Assembly (NCBI GenBank): GCA_020846635.1
Contig: JADLDO010000043.1
Span: forward strand, 1-64,000
Direction: 5' to 3'
From: Caldilineaceae bacterium
GTDB taxonomy: Bacteria > Chloroflexota > Anaerolineae > Caldilineales > Caldilineaceae
DNA: 64,000 nt
Made by a program: the position numbers and the translations under genes. Under the pieces are notes generated by a model, which ran no database searches, was not told the DNA's origin, and was given only the letters and a program-made list of their open reading frames with translations. This document shows positions 8,842 to 17,642 of the stretch, in pieces (the stretch's first letter is position 1; the number at the start of each line of letters is the position of its first letter).

Positions 8842-11544
8842 ATGAACCCGTATGATCGGAACTACAAGTGGGTCTATCTCCTAACTGAGGGCAACGGTGA
8901 TATGCGAACGTTGTTCGGCGGCAAAGGCGCAGGCGTCTCCGAGATGATCCAAGCCGGCTTGCCCGTACCCCCTGGTTTTGCTATCACCACTGAAGCATGT
9001 AACGCCTACTATGCCAATGAGCGCCAATTCCCCGAAGGCATGTGGACGCAAGCAACGATAGCCCTGCACAGCTTGGAAGAGCAAACCGGCAAGAGATTCG
9101 GCGCGCCCGAAAATCCCCTCCTCATCTCCGTCCGTTCAGGAGCCGCCATCTCCATGCCCGGCATGATGGATACCGTACTTAATTTGGGCCTCAACGACGA
9201 AACAACAGAGGGGCTGGCTGCACTGACGGGTGAACGGCGCTTTGCGCTGGATGCCTACCGGCGCTTCATCGCCATGTTTGGTCATATTGTCATGGGGGTG
9301 GATAGCGCCAAATTTGACCGTGTGCTCGAACGCACCAAAATCCACACCCAGGGAGGCCGCGACACAGACCTCAGCGAAACCCAGTTGGAAGAGGTCATCG
9401 AAGCCTATAAGCGTATCATTTTTGCCGAACAGCATGGACAGCCTTTCCCCCAAGACCCCCATAGCCAGCTGCGCATGGCGATCTCGGCGGTCTTTGATTC
9501 TTGGATGGGGCGGCGCGCCGTGGATTATCGCCGTGTCTATCGCATCGCCGATGAATTGGGGACAGCAGTCACCGTGCAGGCGATGGTCTTTGGCAATCTA
9601 AACTGGGAAAGCGGAACGGGCGTCGCCTTTACCCGCAACCCCTCCACCGGCGAACGCTCCCTCTATGGCGAGTACCTACTCAATGCGCAGGGGGAAGATG
9701 TCGTCGCCGGGACACGTACGCCCAAATACATCAAAGAACTTGCACAAGAATTACCCCAAGTAGCAGCACAACTGGACGAAATTACACAGAGCCTCGAACG
9801 CCACTACCGCGACATGCAAGATATCGAGTTCACCATCGAGTGGGGCAAGCTCTGGCTTCTGCAAACCCGTTCGGGCAAACGCACGGGTGCTGCCGCGGTG
9901 CGGATCGCCGTTGACATGGTGACGGAAGGCCTGATCGACCAATCCACAGCGATTCTACGCATCGAGCCAGACCAGCTTGAACAACTGCTGCATCCCACCG
10001 TCGCGCCCGATGCAGAGGCCATTGTTCTCACTACGGGGCTGCCTGCCAGCCCTGGCGCGGCCGCGGGCATAGTTATACTGGACCCCGACGAGGCAGAAAA
10101 GCTAGCGCAGGACTCTGACGCAGAGCCTTTTGTACTCGTACGCCACGAGACCAGCCCCGAAGATTTCCACGGCATGGTCGGCGCACAGGCTGTCCTGACG
10201 GTGCGCGGTGGCATGACCAGCCACGCCGCCGTAGTCGCCCGCGGCATGGGCAAACCCTGTGTAGCAGGTGCGGGCAGCATTGAAATTGACCCCCACCAAG
10301 AATGCCTGCGGATTGGCGAACATGTTGTACGCAAAGGTGCTTGGATCACGGTGGATGGCTCAACGGGCCGCGTCTTTCTGGGCAAAGTCCCCACCAGCGA
10401 ACCGGAGTTTCATGACGATTTGCTGCAATTGCTCGCATGGGCCGACGAACGACGCACCTTGCGCGTGCGCGCCAATGCCGACACCGCTGCTGATGCCAAG
10501 ATGGCGCGCTCGTTTGGTGCGGAGGGAATCGGCCTTTCCCGCACAGAACATATGTTCTTCGATGAGGAACGGCTTGAACCCATGCGCCAGATGATCTTGG
10601 CAGAGAACTGGGCAGAGCGCGTCCAGGCACTCGAAAAAATCCTCCCCCTCCAGCAGCAGGACTTCATGGCGATCTTCCGCGTCATGGACAGGCTGCCTGT
10701 CACCATTCGTCTGCTCGATCCGCCGCTGCACGAGTTTTTGCCCAGCCGCGAGGATCTCGTCACAGAAATCACCGAACTGCGTTTTACGCTCTTGCAGCAT
10801 TCGCAGAGCATGAGCCATGTCGCCCAACTCATCTCCCAGATTTCAGAGCGTGAGACCCTCCTGCGCCAAGTAGACAGGCTGCGAGAAGTGAATCCTATGT
10901 TGGGCCATCGCGGTTGCCGCTTGGGGCTGGTCTACCCAGAGGTCACAGAGATGCAAGTACGGGCGATATTCGAAGCTGCCTGTACCGTAAAATCGGAGGG
11001 GATCGAAGTGCTGCTAGAGATCATGGTTCCGCTTGTGGCGACAAGCGTTGAACTGCTCAACCAGAGCGAAATCATTCATCGCGTCGCGCGCGAAGTAACG
11101 GGCGCGCATGGTCTCACCCTCGACTACAAAGTCGGCACGATGATCGAATTACCACGCGCGGCACTGGTGGCAGACCGTATTGCCCAACATGCCGATTTCT
11201 TCAGCTTTGGCACCAATGACCTCACCCAAACCACGCTCGGCATGAGCCGCGACGATAGCGCGCACTTCCTGCCCAGCTACATCGTACACAAGGTGTTGCC
11301 CGACGATCCCTTCCAGGTGATCGACGAAGAAGGGGTAGGCCAACTGATCCAGCTAGGCGTCGAACGTGGTCGCGCCACCAATCCGCAACTCAAGACAGGC
11401 ATTTGCGGCGAGCATGGGGGAAACCCGCGCAGCATTGCCTTCTTCAATCGTGTCGGCGTGGACTACGTAAGCTGCTCCCCCTTCCGCGTGCCTATCGCCC
11501 GTCTCGCCGCTGCGCAAGCCGCCATTCGCAGTTCACAAGCCTAG
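8842..11544 (+). CDS. ppdK: Pyruvate, phosphate dikinase
   Basis: This enzyme interconverts pyruvate, ATP and phosphate with phosphoenolpyruvate, AMP and pyrophosphate, linking glycolysis and gluconeogenesis. The 900-residue protein has the family's three parts: an ATP-grasp domain (GGKGAGVSEMIQAGLPVPPGF at about 28-48), a swivelling phosphohistidine domain with GGMTSHAAVVARG and H461 as the phosphate carrier, and a C-terminal TIM barrel with the catalytic cysteine C855 in TGICGEHGG. The conserved GCRLG and FGTNDLTQTT motifs are also present. All key residues are intact. It appears to be a single-gene unit. Confidence 0.97.
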   Translation: MNPYDRNYKWVYLLTEGNGDMRTLFGGKGAGVSEMIQAGLPVPPGFAITTEACNAYYANERQFPEGMWTQATIALHSLEEQTGKRFGAPENPLLISVRSGAAISMPGMMDTVLNLGLNDETTEGLAALTGERRFALDAYRRFIAMFGHIVMGVDSAKFDRVLERTKIHTQGGRDTDLSETQLEEVIEAYKRIIFAEQHGQPFPQDPHSQLRMAISAVFDSWMGRRAVDYRRVYRIADELGTAVTVQAMVFGNLNWESGTGVAFTRNPSTGERSLYGEYLLNAQGEDVVAGTRTPKYIKELAQELPQVAAQLDEITQSLERHYRDMQDIEFTIEWGKLWLLQTRSGKRTGAAAVRIAVDMVTEGLIDQSTAILRIEPDQLEQLLHPTVAPDAEAIVLTTGLPASPGAAAGIVILDPDEAEKLAQDSDAEPFVLVRHETSPEDFHGMVGAQAVLTVRGGMTSHAAVVARGMGKPCVAGAGSIEIDPHQECLRIGEHVVRKGAWITVDGSTGRVFLGKVPTSEPEFHDDLLQLLAWADERRTLRVRANADTAADAKMARSFGAEGIGLSRTEHMFFDEERLEPMRQMILAENWAERVQALEKILPLQQQDFMAIFRVMDRLPVTIRLLDPPLHEFLPSREDLVTEITELRFTLLQHSQSMSHVAQLISQISERETLLRQVDRLREVNPMLGHRGCRLGLVYPEVTEMQVRAIFEAACTVKSEGIEVLLEIMVPLVATSVELLNQSEIIHRVAREVTGAHGLTLDYKVGTMIELPRAALVADRIAQHADFFSFGTNDLTQTTLGMSRDDSAHFLPSYIVHKVLPDDPFQVIDEEGVGQLIQLGVERGRATNPQLKTGICGEHGGNPRSIAFFNRVGVDYVSCSPFRVPIARLAAAQAAIRSSQA

Positions 11545-11602
11545 TCACACCCTTCTTGCCACCCAACTCTCTGGCTGCATTTCGATTTTGGGATGTAAGC
11601 CA

Positions 11603-11683
11603 GAGAATAGCTCACGCAGAGCCGCGGAGTACGCAGAAACAAAGGTTCCTCTGCATACTCCGTGGCTCTGCGCGAGACTTCTC
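11603..11683. repeat. Imperfect inverted repeat (MITE/REP-like)
   Basis: The left arm around gcagagccgcggagt is matched by the right arm actccgtggctctgc, extended to about 35 bases per side with a few mismatches and a short centre. It lies in the intergenic space after ppdK. Such cgcagag/cggag palindromes are often dispersed in bacterial genomes (general knowledge), but only one copy is in this window. Confidence 0.6.
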
Positions 11684-11743
11684 CCCGATTCTAAGAGCAA
11701 CCACTTTGTCCCCAACATGAGATCACCAATCTTCTTCGAACAC

Positions 11744-11786
11744 TTGACATCCTCCAAACCTCATGCTACAATCCGAACGTTGTTCG
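11744..11786 (+). promoter_or_regulatory. Promoter and operator of the TetR gene
   Basis: TTGACA (11744-11749) and TACAAT (11767-11772) are 17 bases apart, a near-consensus promoter. Directly after the -10 box, covering the expected start point, lies the inverted repeat cgaac-gtt-gttcg (11774-11786). An 11-base relative, gaacattgttc, occurs at 12484-12494 before the next gene. The layout fits autorepression by the TetR protein encoded downstream. Confidence 0.7.
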
Positions 11787-11820
11787 AAATCTTATCATCT
11801 AACGGAATCAAGGCCATCCT

Positions 11821-12456
11821 GTGACCGACGAAGAACTCAGCCCGCGTGAACGGCGCTACCAGCGCACCCAACAAGCCATCCTCGAAGCCGCACGCGCCAT
11901 CGTTGCGGAAGGCGGAGCCGACAAACTCTCCATACGCGCCATTGCCGACCGAATCGACTACAGCCCAGCCGGTCTTTACGAGTACTTTGGCAGCAAGGAA
12001 GAGATCATCGGAGCGCTCTGTTTGGAGGGCCATCGCACGCTCAAGCGCTATATGCATCAAGTTCCGCTGACATTGCCACCTGATGAATATATGGTTGAAT
12101 TGGGGCTCGCCTATATTCACTTTGCCATTCAAAATCCAGACTATTTCCTGCTCATCTTTACGACAACCAGTGCGCGCCCCGCGTTTGAAGGAGAGGCTGC
12201 GGGGGGCCCACCAGAGGAAATGACGGACCAAGACTCGTCGTTCCCTGTTCTCCTGGGGGGTGTTTCTCGTGCCGTCCAAGCGGGTAAGATCCATTTCTTG
12301 GCGGGTTTGGGGCTGCTGGAAACAGCCTATGCCTTTTGGGCCGTCGTGCATGGCGCGGCGATGCTGCGTATCACCTACCTAGACCAGATGAAAGCAGATT
12401 TTGACCGCGCGGATCGGCTGATGCTCGCCGCATTTGTCAGAGGAATGGGACCCTAA
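11821..12456 (+). CDS. TetR/AcrR family transcriptional regulator
   Basis: The N-terminal helix-turn-helix domain spans about residues 10-60 (ERRYQRTQQAILEAARAIV and LSIRAIADRIDYSPAGLYEYFGSKEEI). The C-terminal half should form the ligand-binding, dimerising domain with a helical layout (YMVELGLAYIHFAIQNPDYFLLIF), which resembles the TetR_C WHG-type domain. It starts with GTG and lacks a good ribosome site. A consensus promoter with an overlapping palindrome lies upstream. A second copy of the palindrome before the following membrane gene suggests that gene is also its target. The ligand is unknown. Confidence 0.88.
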   Translation: MTDEELSPRERRYQRTQQAILEAARAIVAEGGADKLSIRAIADRIDYSPAGLYEYFGSKEEIIGALCLEGHRTLKRYMHQVPLTLPPDEYMVELGLAYIHFAIQNPDYFLLIFTTTSARPAFEGEAAGGPPEEMTDQDSSFPVLLGGVSRAVQAGKIHFLAGLGLLETAYAFWAVVHGAAMLRITYLDQMKADFDRADRLMLAAFVRGMGP

Positions 12457-12483
12457 GTCCCGTCTCTTTTTTTGGCCTCTACC

Positions 12484-12494
12484 GAACATTGTTC
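12484..12494. promoter_or_regulatory. Second TetR operator half-site pair
   Basis: gaac-att-gttc is an 11-bp inverted repeat differing by one spacer base from the core of the operator in front of the TetR gene. It lies 63 bases before the ABA4-like gene. Confidence 0.55.
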
Positions 12495-12556
12495 AATACA
12501 TGAACGAGGCTCGAAACTTATTCAACCTTTTCACGTACTCTTTCCGGGAGGCAAGA

Positions 12557-12976
12557 ATGGAGACCGTCTTTCAACTTAGCAACTTACTCGTCATGCCCTT
12601 TTGGCTGCTCATGATCCTACTGCCCCATTGGCGCTGGACGCAGCGGATCATGGCGTCGTTGTGGACAACTGTGCCTGCCGCGCTGCTCTATGCCATCCTG
12701 GTTCTGCCCAACTTCTTTGGTCTCTTGGGTGAACTCGCCAGCCCCGCATTGGGCTCTATTGCGACGCTGTTAGGCACACCTGCCGGTGCAACGATTGGTT
12801 GGGTACACTTTCTTGCCTTTGACCTCTTCGTGGGGCGATGGGCCTATCTCGACAGCCGCACACACGGTTTTAGCGCCTGGCTCGTCTCACCCATTCTCTT
12901 TTTTGTGCTGATGTTTGGCCCGCTGGGTTTGTTGTTCTATCTGGGCTTGCGTCTTCTGTTGCGCCGTACTACTTGA
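12557..12976 (+). CDS. ABA4-like membrane protein (DUF4281)
   Basis: This 139-residue protein has four predicted membrane helices. The second half FDLFVGRWAYLDSRTHGFSAWLVSPILFFVLMFGPLGLL is the recognisable core of the ABA4-like family, named after the plant protein needed for neoxanthin formation. Bacterial members are of unknown role, often placed near carotenoid or stress genes. The start at 12557 is supported by GGGAGG 7 bases upstream. The open frame itself extends back to 12434, overlapping the TetR gene. The operator copy at 12484 suggests TetR control. Confidence 0.82.
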   Translation: METVFQLSNLLVMPFWLLMILLPHWRWTQRIMASLWTTVPAALLYAILVLPNFFGLLGELASPALGSIATLLGTPAGATIGWVHFLAFDLFVGRWAYLDSRTHGFSAWLVSPILFFVLMFGPLGLLFYLGLRLLLRRTT

Positions 12977-13064
12977 TCGTGTTGTTTGACCGTGTTGTTT
13001 GATCCCCCGCCTGTATCTCGTCCAATTTTCGCATCCTATTTTCACCTTGCTGCGAGGGCAAATT

Positions 13065-14072
13065 ATGACCACTGCAAACTCCTTCCTTTCGGACACAAAC
13101 AGCACATCCCACCCGCCATTGCGGAGTTGGCTCAGCCGGATGTGGGACTTTAACTGGTTTGTAACCAGCGTACTCCTTCTTCACGTTGTGGCGATCCCCA
13201 TCTACCTGATTGCCGCCATTGTTGACCCGAGGCTCATCACCAACGCGCCCGCCTTTGTCAAGCCGCTCAAGTTCGTCGTCTCCATCGCCATCTACTTGGG
13301 CACTTTTCTCTGGCTGATGACCCTAGCGCAAAGACGCCGGTGGTGGGTCCATCTGCTTGGCAATGTCACCGCTTTGGGGCTGCTGATCGAAATCGTATTG
13401 ATCACGGGCCAAGCCATTCGGGGTGTGCCAAGTCATTACAACCAGGCAACGTCCTTTGACGCAGCGGTCTTTGGTGCTATGGGCGTGACAATTGTCTTTG
13501 TCTCCCTGATGAACTTGCTCTTGGGCATTTGGCTACTCTTCCAACGGCTGCCCGATCCTGTAATTGCCTGGGGCCTGCGCTTTGGCGTTTTTCTCTCCTT
13601 CGTGGGGATGATCGTCGCGATCATCATGACCAGCACACCTTCAGCAGCCCAGCGCGCGCAGATGGCGGCGGATCAACGACCGGCTGCCTTTGGCGCTCAT
13701 AGTGTCGGTGTGGAAGACGGCGGGCCTGGGCTGCCCATCCTGGGATGGAGCACAGTGGGAGGTGACTTGCGCGTGCCACACTTTGTTGGGCTCCACGGCA
13801 TGCAAGCCCTCCCCCTGCTCGCCTTCGCGCTGAGCCGCCGCCGCACGCTGAACCAACGCCAGCGGCTTGCGCTTGTCGCCACCGGTGGGCTTGCCTACTT
13901 CGGCTGGATTGTGCTGCTCACCTGGCAAGCCATGCGCGGCCAGCCTGTACTTGCCCCCGATATGCTGACCCTGACCGCCTATGCGTGGTTGCTCGGTGTT
14001 GTTGCGCTCATCGTTGGCATGGCACTGGCCTTACTGCGTCAAACTCCACCCAACATGGTACGCGCCCAGTAG
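13065..14072 (+). CDS. Multi-pass membrane protein of unknown function
   Basis: This 335-residue protein has seven or eight hydrophobic stretches spread over the whole length (for example VTSVLLLHVVAIPIYLIAAIV near the start and WLLGVVALIVGMALALL at the end). A longer soluble loop in the middle (about 190-240) carries the motif SVGVEDGGPGLPILGWSTVGGDLRVPHFVGLHGMQALPLLA, whose two histidines could bind metal or haem. I do not recognise a named family. The start at 13065 is chosen because a gcgaggg ribosome site precedes it, although the frame opens at 12999. It follows the ABA4-like gene by 88 bases and may be co-transcribed with it. Confidence 0.75.
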   Translation: MTTANSFLSDTNSTSHPPLRSWLSRMWDFNWFVTSVLLLHVVAIPIYLIAAIVDPRLITNAPAFVKPLKFVVSIAIYLGTFLWLMTLAQRRRWWVHLLGNVTALGLLIEIVLITGQAIRGVPSHYNQATSFDAAVFGAMGVTIVFVSLMNLLLGIWLLFQRLPDPVIAWGLRFGVFLSFVGMIVAIIMTSTPSAAQRAQMAADQRPAAFGAHSVGVEDGGPGLPILGWSTVGGDLRVPHFVGLHGMQALPLLAFALSRRRTLNQRQRLALVATGGLAYFGWIVLLTWQAMRGQPVLAPDMLTLTAYAWLLGVVALIVGMALALLRQTPPNMVRAQ

Positions 14073-14078
14073 TCTCAC

Positions 14079-14139
14079 TTGGCGTGCATTCTCCCCCATG
14101 CTATACTCCTAAAGTGGCTGCCTGGACAAGGGCAGCCAC
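14079..14139 (+). promoter_or_regulatory. Promoter of proX with leader hairpin
   Basis: TTGGCG (14079-14084) and TATACT (14102-14107) are 17 bases apart. A perfect 9-bp stem (14114-14122 with 14131-14139) begins right at the expected transcript start and may stabilise the message. No U-run follows it. Confidence 0.6.
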
Positions 14140-14172
14140 TCTCATTGGACGCGACAGACAAAGGAGTTTGAG

Positions 14173-15180
14173 ATGCAACCAAAAATGCAGAGCCTCGCGC
14201 GGCTGTTCATGGCACTGATCGTCGTAGCGCTGGCCGCATGTGCTGCTCCCACCAATAGCGGAGCAACCGCCAGTCCATCCTCTGGTAGCAGTTCAGGGGG
14301 GAGCAGCAACAGCAATGATAAGCCGGTGATCAAGCTGGTCGAAAACCCCTGGTCGGCTTCGGCGCTGAATGTCGCTGTGGCACGCATCTTGCTGGAGGAG
14401 CAGCTAGGCTATCCCGTTGAAGTGACAACCCTCGGCGAAAGCGTACAGTGGCCCGCCATCGCCGCAGGTGAACAGCATGCCAGCCTGGAGGTATGGCCTT
14501 CGGGTCACGCCGATAACATAGCTGAATATATTGACAATCAGGGATTGGTAGAAAATGGCGGGCCATTAGGCCCCGTGGGCAAGATCGGCTGGTATATTCC
14601 CAGCTACTTGCTAGAGGATCATCCTGAGTTTGCCACTTGGGAAGGGCTGGCAACACCAGAGGCCGCGGCTCTCTTCTCCACCGCTGAAACGGGTACGAAG
14701 GGGCAGTTCCTGACCGGTGATCCCAGTTGGACACAATACGAAGACGACATCATCGCCAACCTGGGACTGGACTTCCAGATTGTCACGGCAGGATCAGAAG
14801 AAGCGCTCCTGGCCGCGCTCGATGCAGCGTACAGCCGTAAAGACCCGCTGCTTTTTTACTTCTGGACGCCCCACTCCATCCACGCCAAGTACGCATTAAG
14901 CGAAGTCAAGCTCCCACCCTACAGCGACGAATGTTATGCCCAGGCCGAGAGTGGCGGCATCGACTGTGACTACCCCACCGATGAACTCTTCAAAATTTTC
15001 TGGAGTGGGCTGGCGGACGCCGCGCCGGATGCCTATACGCTGCTCAAAAACATCAACTATACAACCGACGATCAAATTAGCATGATCGCCGCGGTGGAGT
15101 TGGATGGCAAGAGCGTGGATGACGCGGCCCGCGAATGGCTTGATGTGAGTGAAGTACGATGGAAGGAATGGCTGCCGTAA
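14173..15180 (+). CDS. proX: Glycine betaine/proline-type ABC transporter substrate-binding lipoprotein
   Basis: The protein has a lipoprotein signal with lipobox LAAC and lipidated C23, then a Ser/Gly-rich linker (about 25-48) and an OpuAC-type binding domain. Recognisable parts are NPWSASALNVAVARILLEEQLGYPVEVTTLGESVQWPAIAAGEQHASLEVWPSG and the late FYFWTPHSIHAKYAL, where Trp residues usually form the aromatic cage for the quaternary ammonium ligand. It would capture betaine, choline or a similar osmolyte outside the cell. The permease and ATPase genes lie nearby but on the opposite strand, so they are regulated separately. AAGGAG lies 7 bases before the ATG. Confidence 0.9.
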   Translation: MQPKMQSLARLFMALIVVALAACAAPTNSGATASPSSGSSSGGSSNSNDKPVIKLVENPWSASALNVAVARILLEEQLGYPVEVTTLGESVQWPAIAAGEQHASLEVWPSGHADNIAEYIDNQGLVENGGPLGPVGKIGWYIPSYLLEDHPEFATWEGLATPEAAALFSTAETGTKGQFLTGDPSWTQYEDDIIANLGLDFQIVTAGSEEALLAALDAAYSRKDPLLFYFWTPHSIHAKYALSEVKLPPYSDECYAQAESGGIDCDYPTDELFKIFWSGLADAAPDAYTLLKNINYTTDDQISMIAAVELDGKSVDDAAREWLDVSEVRWKEWLP

Positions 15181-15221
15181 TCGCGCACTCGATCACAGCT
15201 TTACAATTCAGGATCATAAAT

Positions 15222-15252
15222 GGGACAGCCTCACGGCTGTCCTGTTTGTTTT
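15222..15252 (+). terminator. Terminator of proX
   Basis: The stem gggacagcc (15222-15230) pairs with ggctgtcct (15235-15243) over a 4-base loop, followed by a T-rich tail. It lies 42 bases after the proX stop. Confidence 0.85.
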
Positions 15253-15265
15253 GTAGTGGGCAAGC

Positions 15266-15538
15266 TCAAAGTGACGCCACCTTAAATCCGTGGCTGGGGT
15301 CGGCGCTACAGCGCACATATAGCCCATCTTCACCCGCCACAAAATGCATCGGGGTACCATCAGCCACGCATGGGCCCAACACTGCCTGGGGATAGGTCAG
15401 CGCTAATTGCGCCAGGGCCAACTGCGCGAGCAGGCTTTGATAATGAACCACGTCTGCCGCGGGTTCATCTTCTCGCGTCGCCATCTGCGACATGCGTGCA
15501 ATCAGCCTGCGCGCAGCGGCTTTTACATCCTGTTCCAT
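15266..15538 (-). CDS. Small protein of unknown function
   Basis: This 90-residue protein has an alpha-helical, Ala/Leu-rich first half (QSLLAQLALAQLALTYPQAVLG) and a second half with two cysteines (C57 and C76). A ribosome site gggagag lies about 6 bases before its ATG on the minus strand, which supports it being a real gene. It sits between proX and the fused permease. I recognise no family. Confidence 0.55.
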   Translation of the reverse strand: MEQDVKAAARRLIARMSQMATREDEPAADVVHYQSLLAQLALAQLALTYPQAVLGPCVADGTPMHFVAGEDGLYVRCSADPSHGFKVASL

Positions 15539-15653
15539 GCGTTCTCTCCCAGCAAAGCTAGTGCGCCCCTATGGGCAGACCTTTGAAAAGCCACACAAAT
15601 GGGCAGCATACTCATTTGAAGCAGATGTGCGACTCTTATGAAGGGCTTATTCA

Positions 15654-17642
15654 TTAGATGAGCCAACTGCGCGACCACGCCTGCGTGATACGATCCAAAA
15701 TCATTGCCAGGATCACGATTGCCAAACCAGCTTCCACACCACGTCCTAATTCGCTCTTTGCCAACCCCGTCACCGCCTCAAAGCCCAACGCGCCACCCCC
15801 CACAAGCCCGGCGATAATGACCATCGCCAGCACCAGCATGACCGTCTGGTTGACGCCCAAAATGATCGAAGGCATGGCAAGGGGCAACTGCACCTTGACG
15901 AGTCGCTGCCACGGAGAGGAACCAAAGGCATCGGCAGCTTCCACGGCAGCGGGAGCCACTTGGCGCAGCCCCAAGTCGGTCAGCCGGATCATCGGCGGTA
16001 CAGCATAGAGCACCGATGCAATCACCCCCGGCACGCGCCCCACATGAAAGAGCATAATCACGGGTACGAGATAGACAAAGACCGGAATGGTCTGCAATAA
16101 GTCTAACACGGACATCAACCAAGCGCGTACTCGGTCGTTGTGCGCTGCCCAAATTCCCAACGGCAAACCAATCACCAATGCCAGCACCACGGCTACCAGC
16201 ACCTGGCTCAAGGTGTCCAGCGTCGCTTGCCAAAGCCCCAGCAACCCGGTCAACGCGATAGCAGCGGCGCAAAAAATGCCCAGCCGCGGCCCCGCCGCCA
16301 AATAACCCACCAGCCCGATCCCCACCGTCACCACCAACCAGGGCGCGACCAACAGCCCATCGCGCAGCGGATTGAGCGCCGACCGCACAAAGAAATCACT
16401 CATCGGGCCAGTGCCGATGGGGAGATCGCCGATCTGGTACAGATTGTCGCGCATCCAGCGCACAGCTGCGTCCACCGGCTCGCGTATCGATAACTGCCAT
16501 GTCTCCGGCCAAATGGAAAGCAGCGGAACAGTGCGCGCCAGCGCCATGATCGCCAACAGAAGCAGCAAGGCTCCTGCCCAATACAGATAATTGTGTAGCC
16601 AAGATGGCAGCAAGTGGCTCTTGGGCGCAACGCTCTTGCCTTTGCCTGCCAACGCTTTCCGGCGCTCATGATAAAAACCGGCGCTGATGCGATCCAGCAG
16701 GACAGCCAGCAGGACAATTGCCAGCCCAGCCTCTAGTGCCTGTCCCACATTGAGCCGTTGCAGCGCCACCAAAACCTCGCGGCCCAAACCTCCCGCGCCC
16801 ACCAGCGCCGCAATCACCACCATACTTAGCGCCATCATAATCGTCTGGTTGACCCCTGCCAGCACCGCGGGTAGCGCCAACGGCAATTGCACCTTCCACA
16901 GCTTTTGATAGGAAGTTGAGCCAAAAGAATCTGCCGCCTCTACCGCAGATGCGGGTACCTGGCGGATGCCGCTGGCGGTAAAGCGGATAGCAGGAGGCAG
17001 CGCATAGATCACGGTAGCAACGACGCTAGGGACGCGTGCCACGCCAAAAAAGAGCAAGACGGGTATTAAATAGACAAAGGCGGGCATGGTCTGCATAGCA
17101 TCCAAAATCGGGCGCAGCAGTGCATCTACCCGCGGCGAGCGCGCTGCCCAAACGCCCAGTGGCAGCCCCAGCAACAGCGCCAACAGCACCGATGCCCCCA
17201 TCAATGCCAACGTTTGTAGGCTCTGCTCCCACAGTCCCACCGCGGCCATGAGCAGCAGCGCGACCGCGCTCAAGAGTGCCAGCAGCAGACCGCGCGCACG
17301 ATAGGCAATCAGCGCCACAGCCACGACCAGCACAGACCAGGGCAGCCCTAGCAAGAATGTCTCTGTAAGCCGCAACAGCCCATCGATAAAAGAGCTAAAG
17401 GGCGTAAAACCATAAACAAAGAGAGGATGCGTAGCCCGGTTGCCAATCACCCACCGCCCGAATTGGTCGACGGGGCCGCGCAAACCCAGGTTCCACGCTT
17501 CGGGAAATGTGCCCACTGCCAGAAAAATCGAGAACAACAGGGCTGCCGCAAAGATTAGAGCCGCCACAATCCCACGGCGCGCCAATGTCTGCGGCAAGGT
17601 GCGCGTTGGCTGTGGCGACAGGGAGCGGCTCAGTGTCGTCAT
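15654..17642 (-). CDS. proW: Glycine betaine-type ABC transporter permease with two fused permease domains
   Basis: This is the channel subunit of an osmolyte importer, 662 residues, about twice the usual ProW. It consists of two complete permease domains in tandem. Each has an EAA loop: AVEAADSFGSTSYQKLWKVQLPLALP in the first half and AVEAADAFGSSPWQRLVKVQLPLAMP in the second. The halves also share PVDxxxRWxxxN and a TMPAFVYLIPV/TIPVFVYLVPV segment, so an internal duplication is clear. The start at 17642 forms an ATGA overlap with the stop of the ATPase gene. This implies translational coupling, whereas the frame opens at 17660. A tandem permease can replace the homodimer. Confidence 0.9.
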   Translation of the reverse strand: MTTLSRSLSPQPTRTLPQTLARRGIVAALIFAAALLFSIFLAVGTFPEAWNLGLRGPVDQFGRWVIGNRATHPLFVYGFTPFSSFIDGLLRLTETFLLGLPWSVLVVAVALIAYRARGLLLALLSAVALLLMAAVGLWEQSLQTLALMGASVLLALLLGLPLGVWAARSPRVDALLRPILDAMQTMPAFVYLIPVLLFFGVARVPSVVATVIYALPPAIRFTASGIRQVPASAVEAADSFGSTSYQKLWKVQLPLALPAVLAGVNQTIMMALSMVVIAALVGAGGLGREVLVALQRLNVGQALEAGLAIVLLAVLLDRISAGFYHERRKALAGKGKSVAPKSHLLPSWLHNYLYWAGALLLLLAIMALARTVPLLSIWPETWQLSIREPVDAAVRWMRDNLYQIGDLPIGTGPMSDFFVRSALNPLRDGLLVAPWLVVTVGIGLVGYLAAGPRLGIFCAAAIALTGLLGLWQATLDTLSQVLVAVVLALVIGLPLGIWAAHNDRVRAWLMSVLDLLQTIPVFVYLVPVIMLFHVGRVPGVIASVLYAVPPMIRLTDLGLRQVAPAAVEAADAFGSSPWQRLVKVQLPLAMPSIILGVNQTVMLVLAMVIIAGLVGGGALGFEAVTGLAKSELGRGVEAGLAIVILAMILDRITQAWSRSWLI

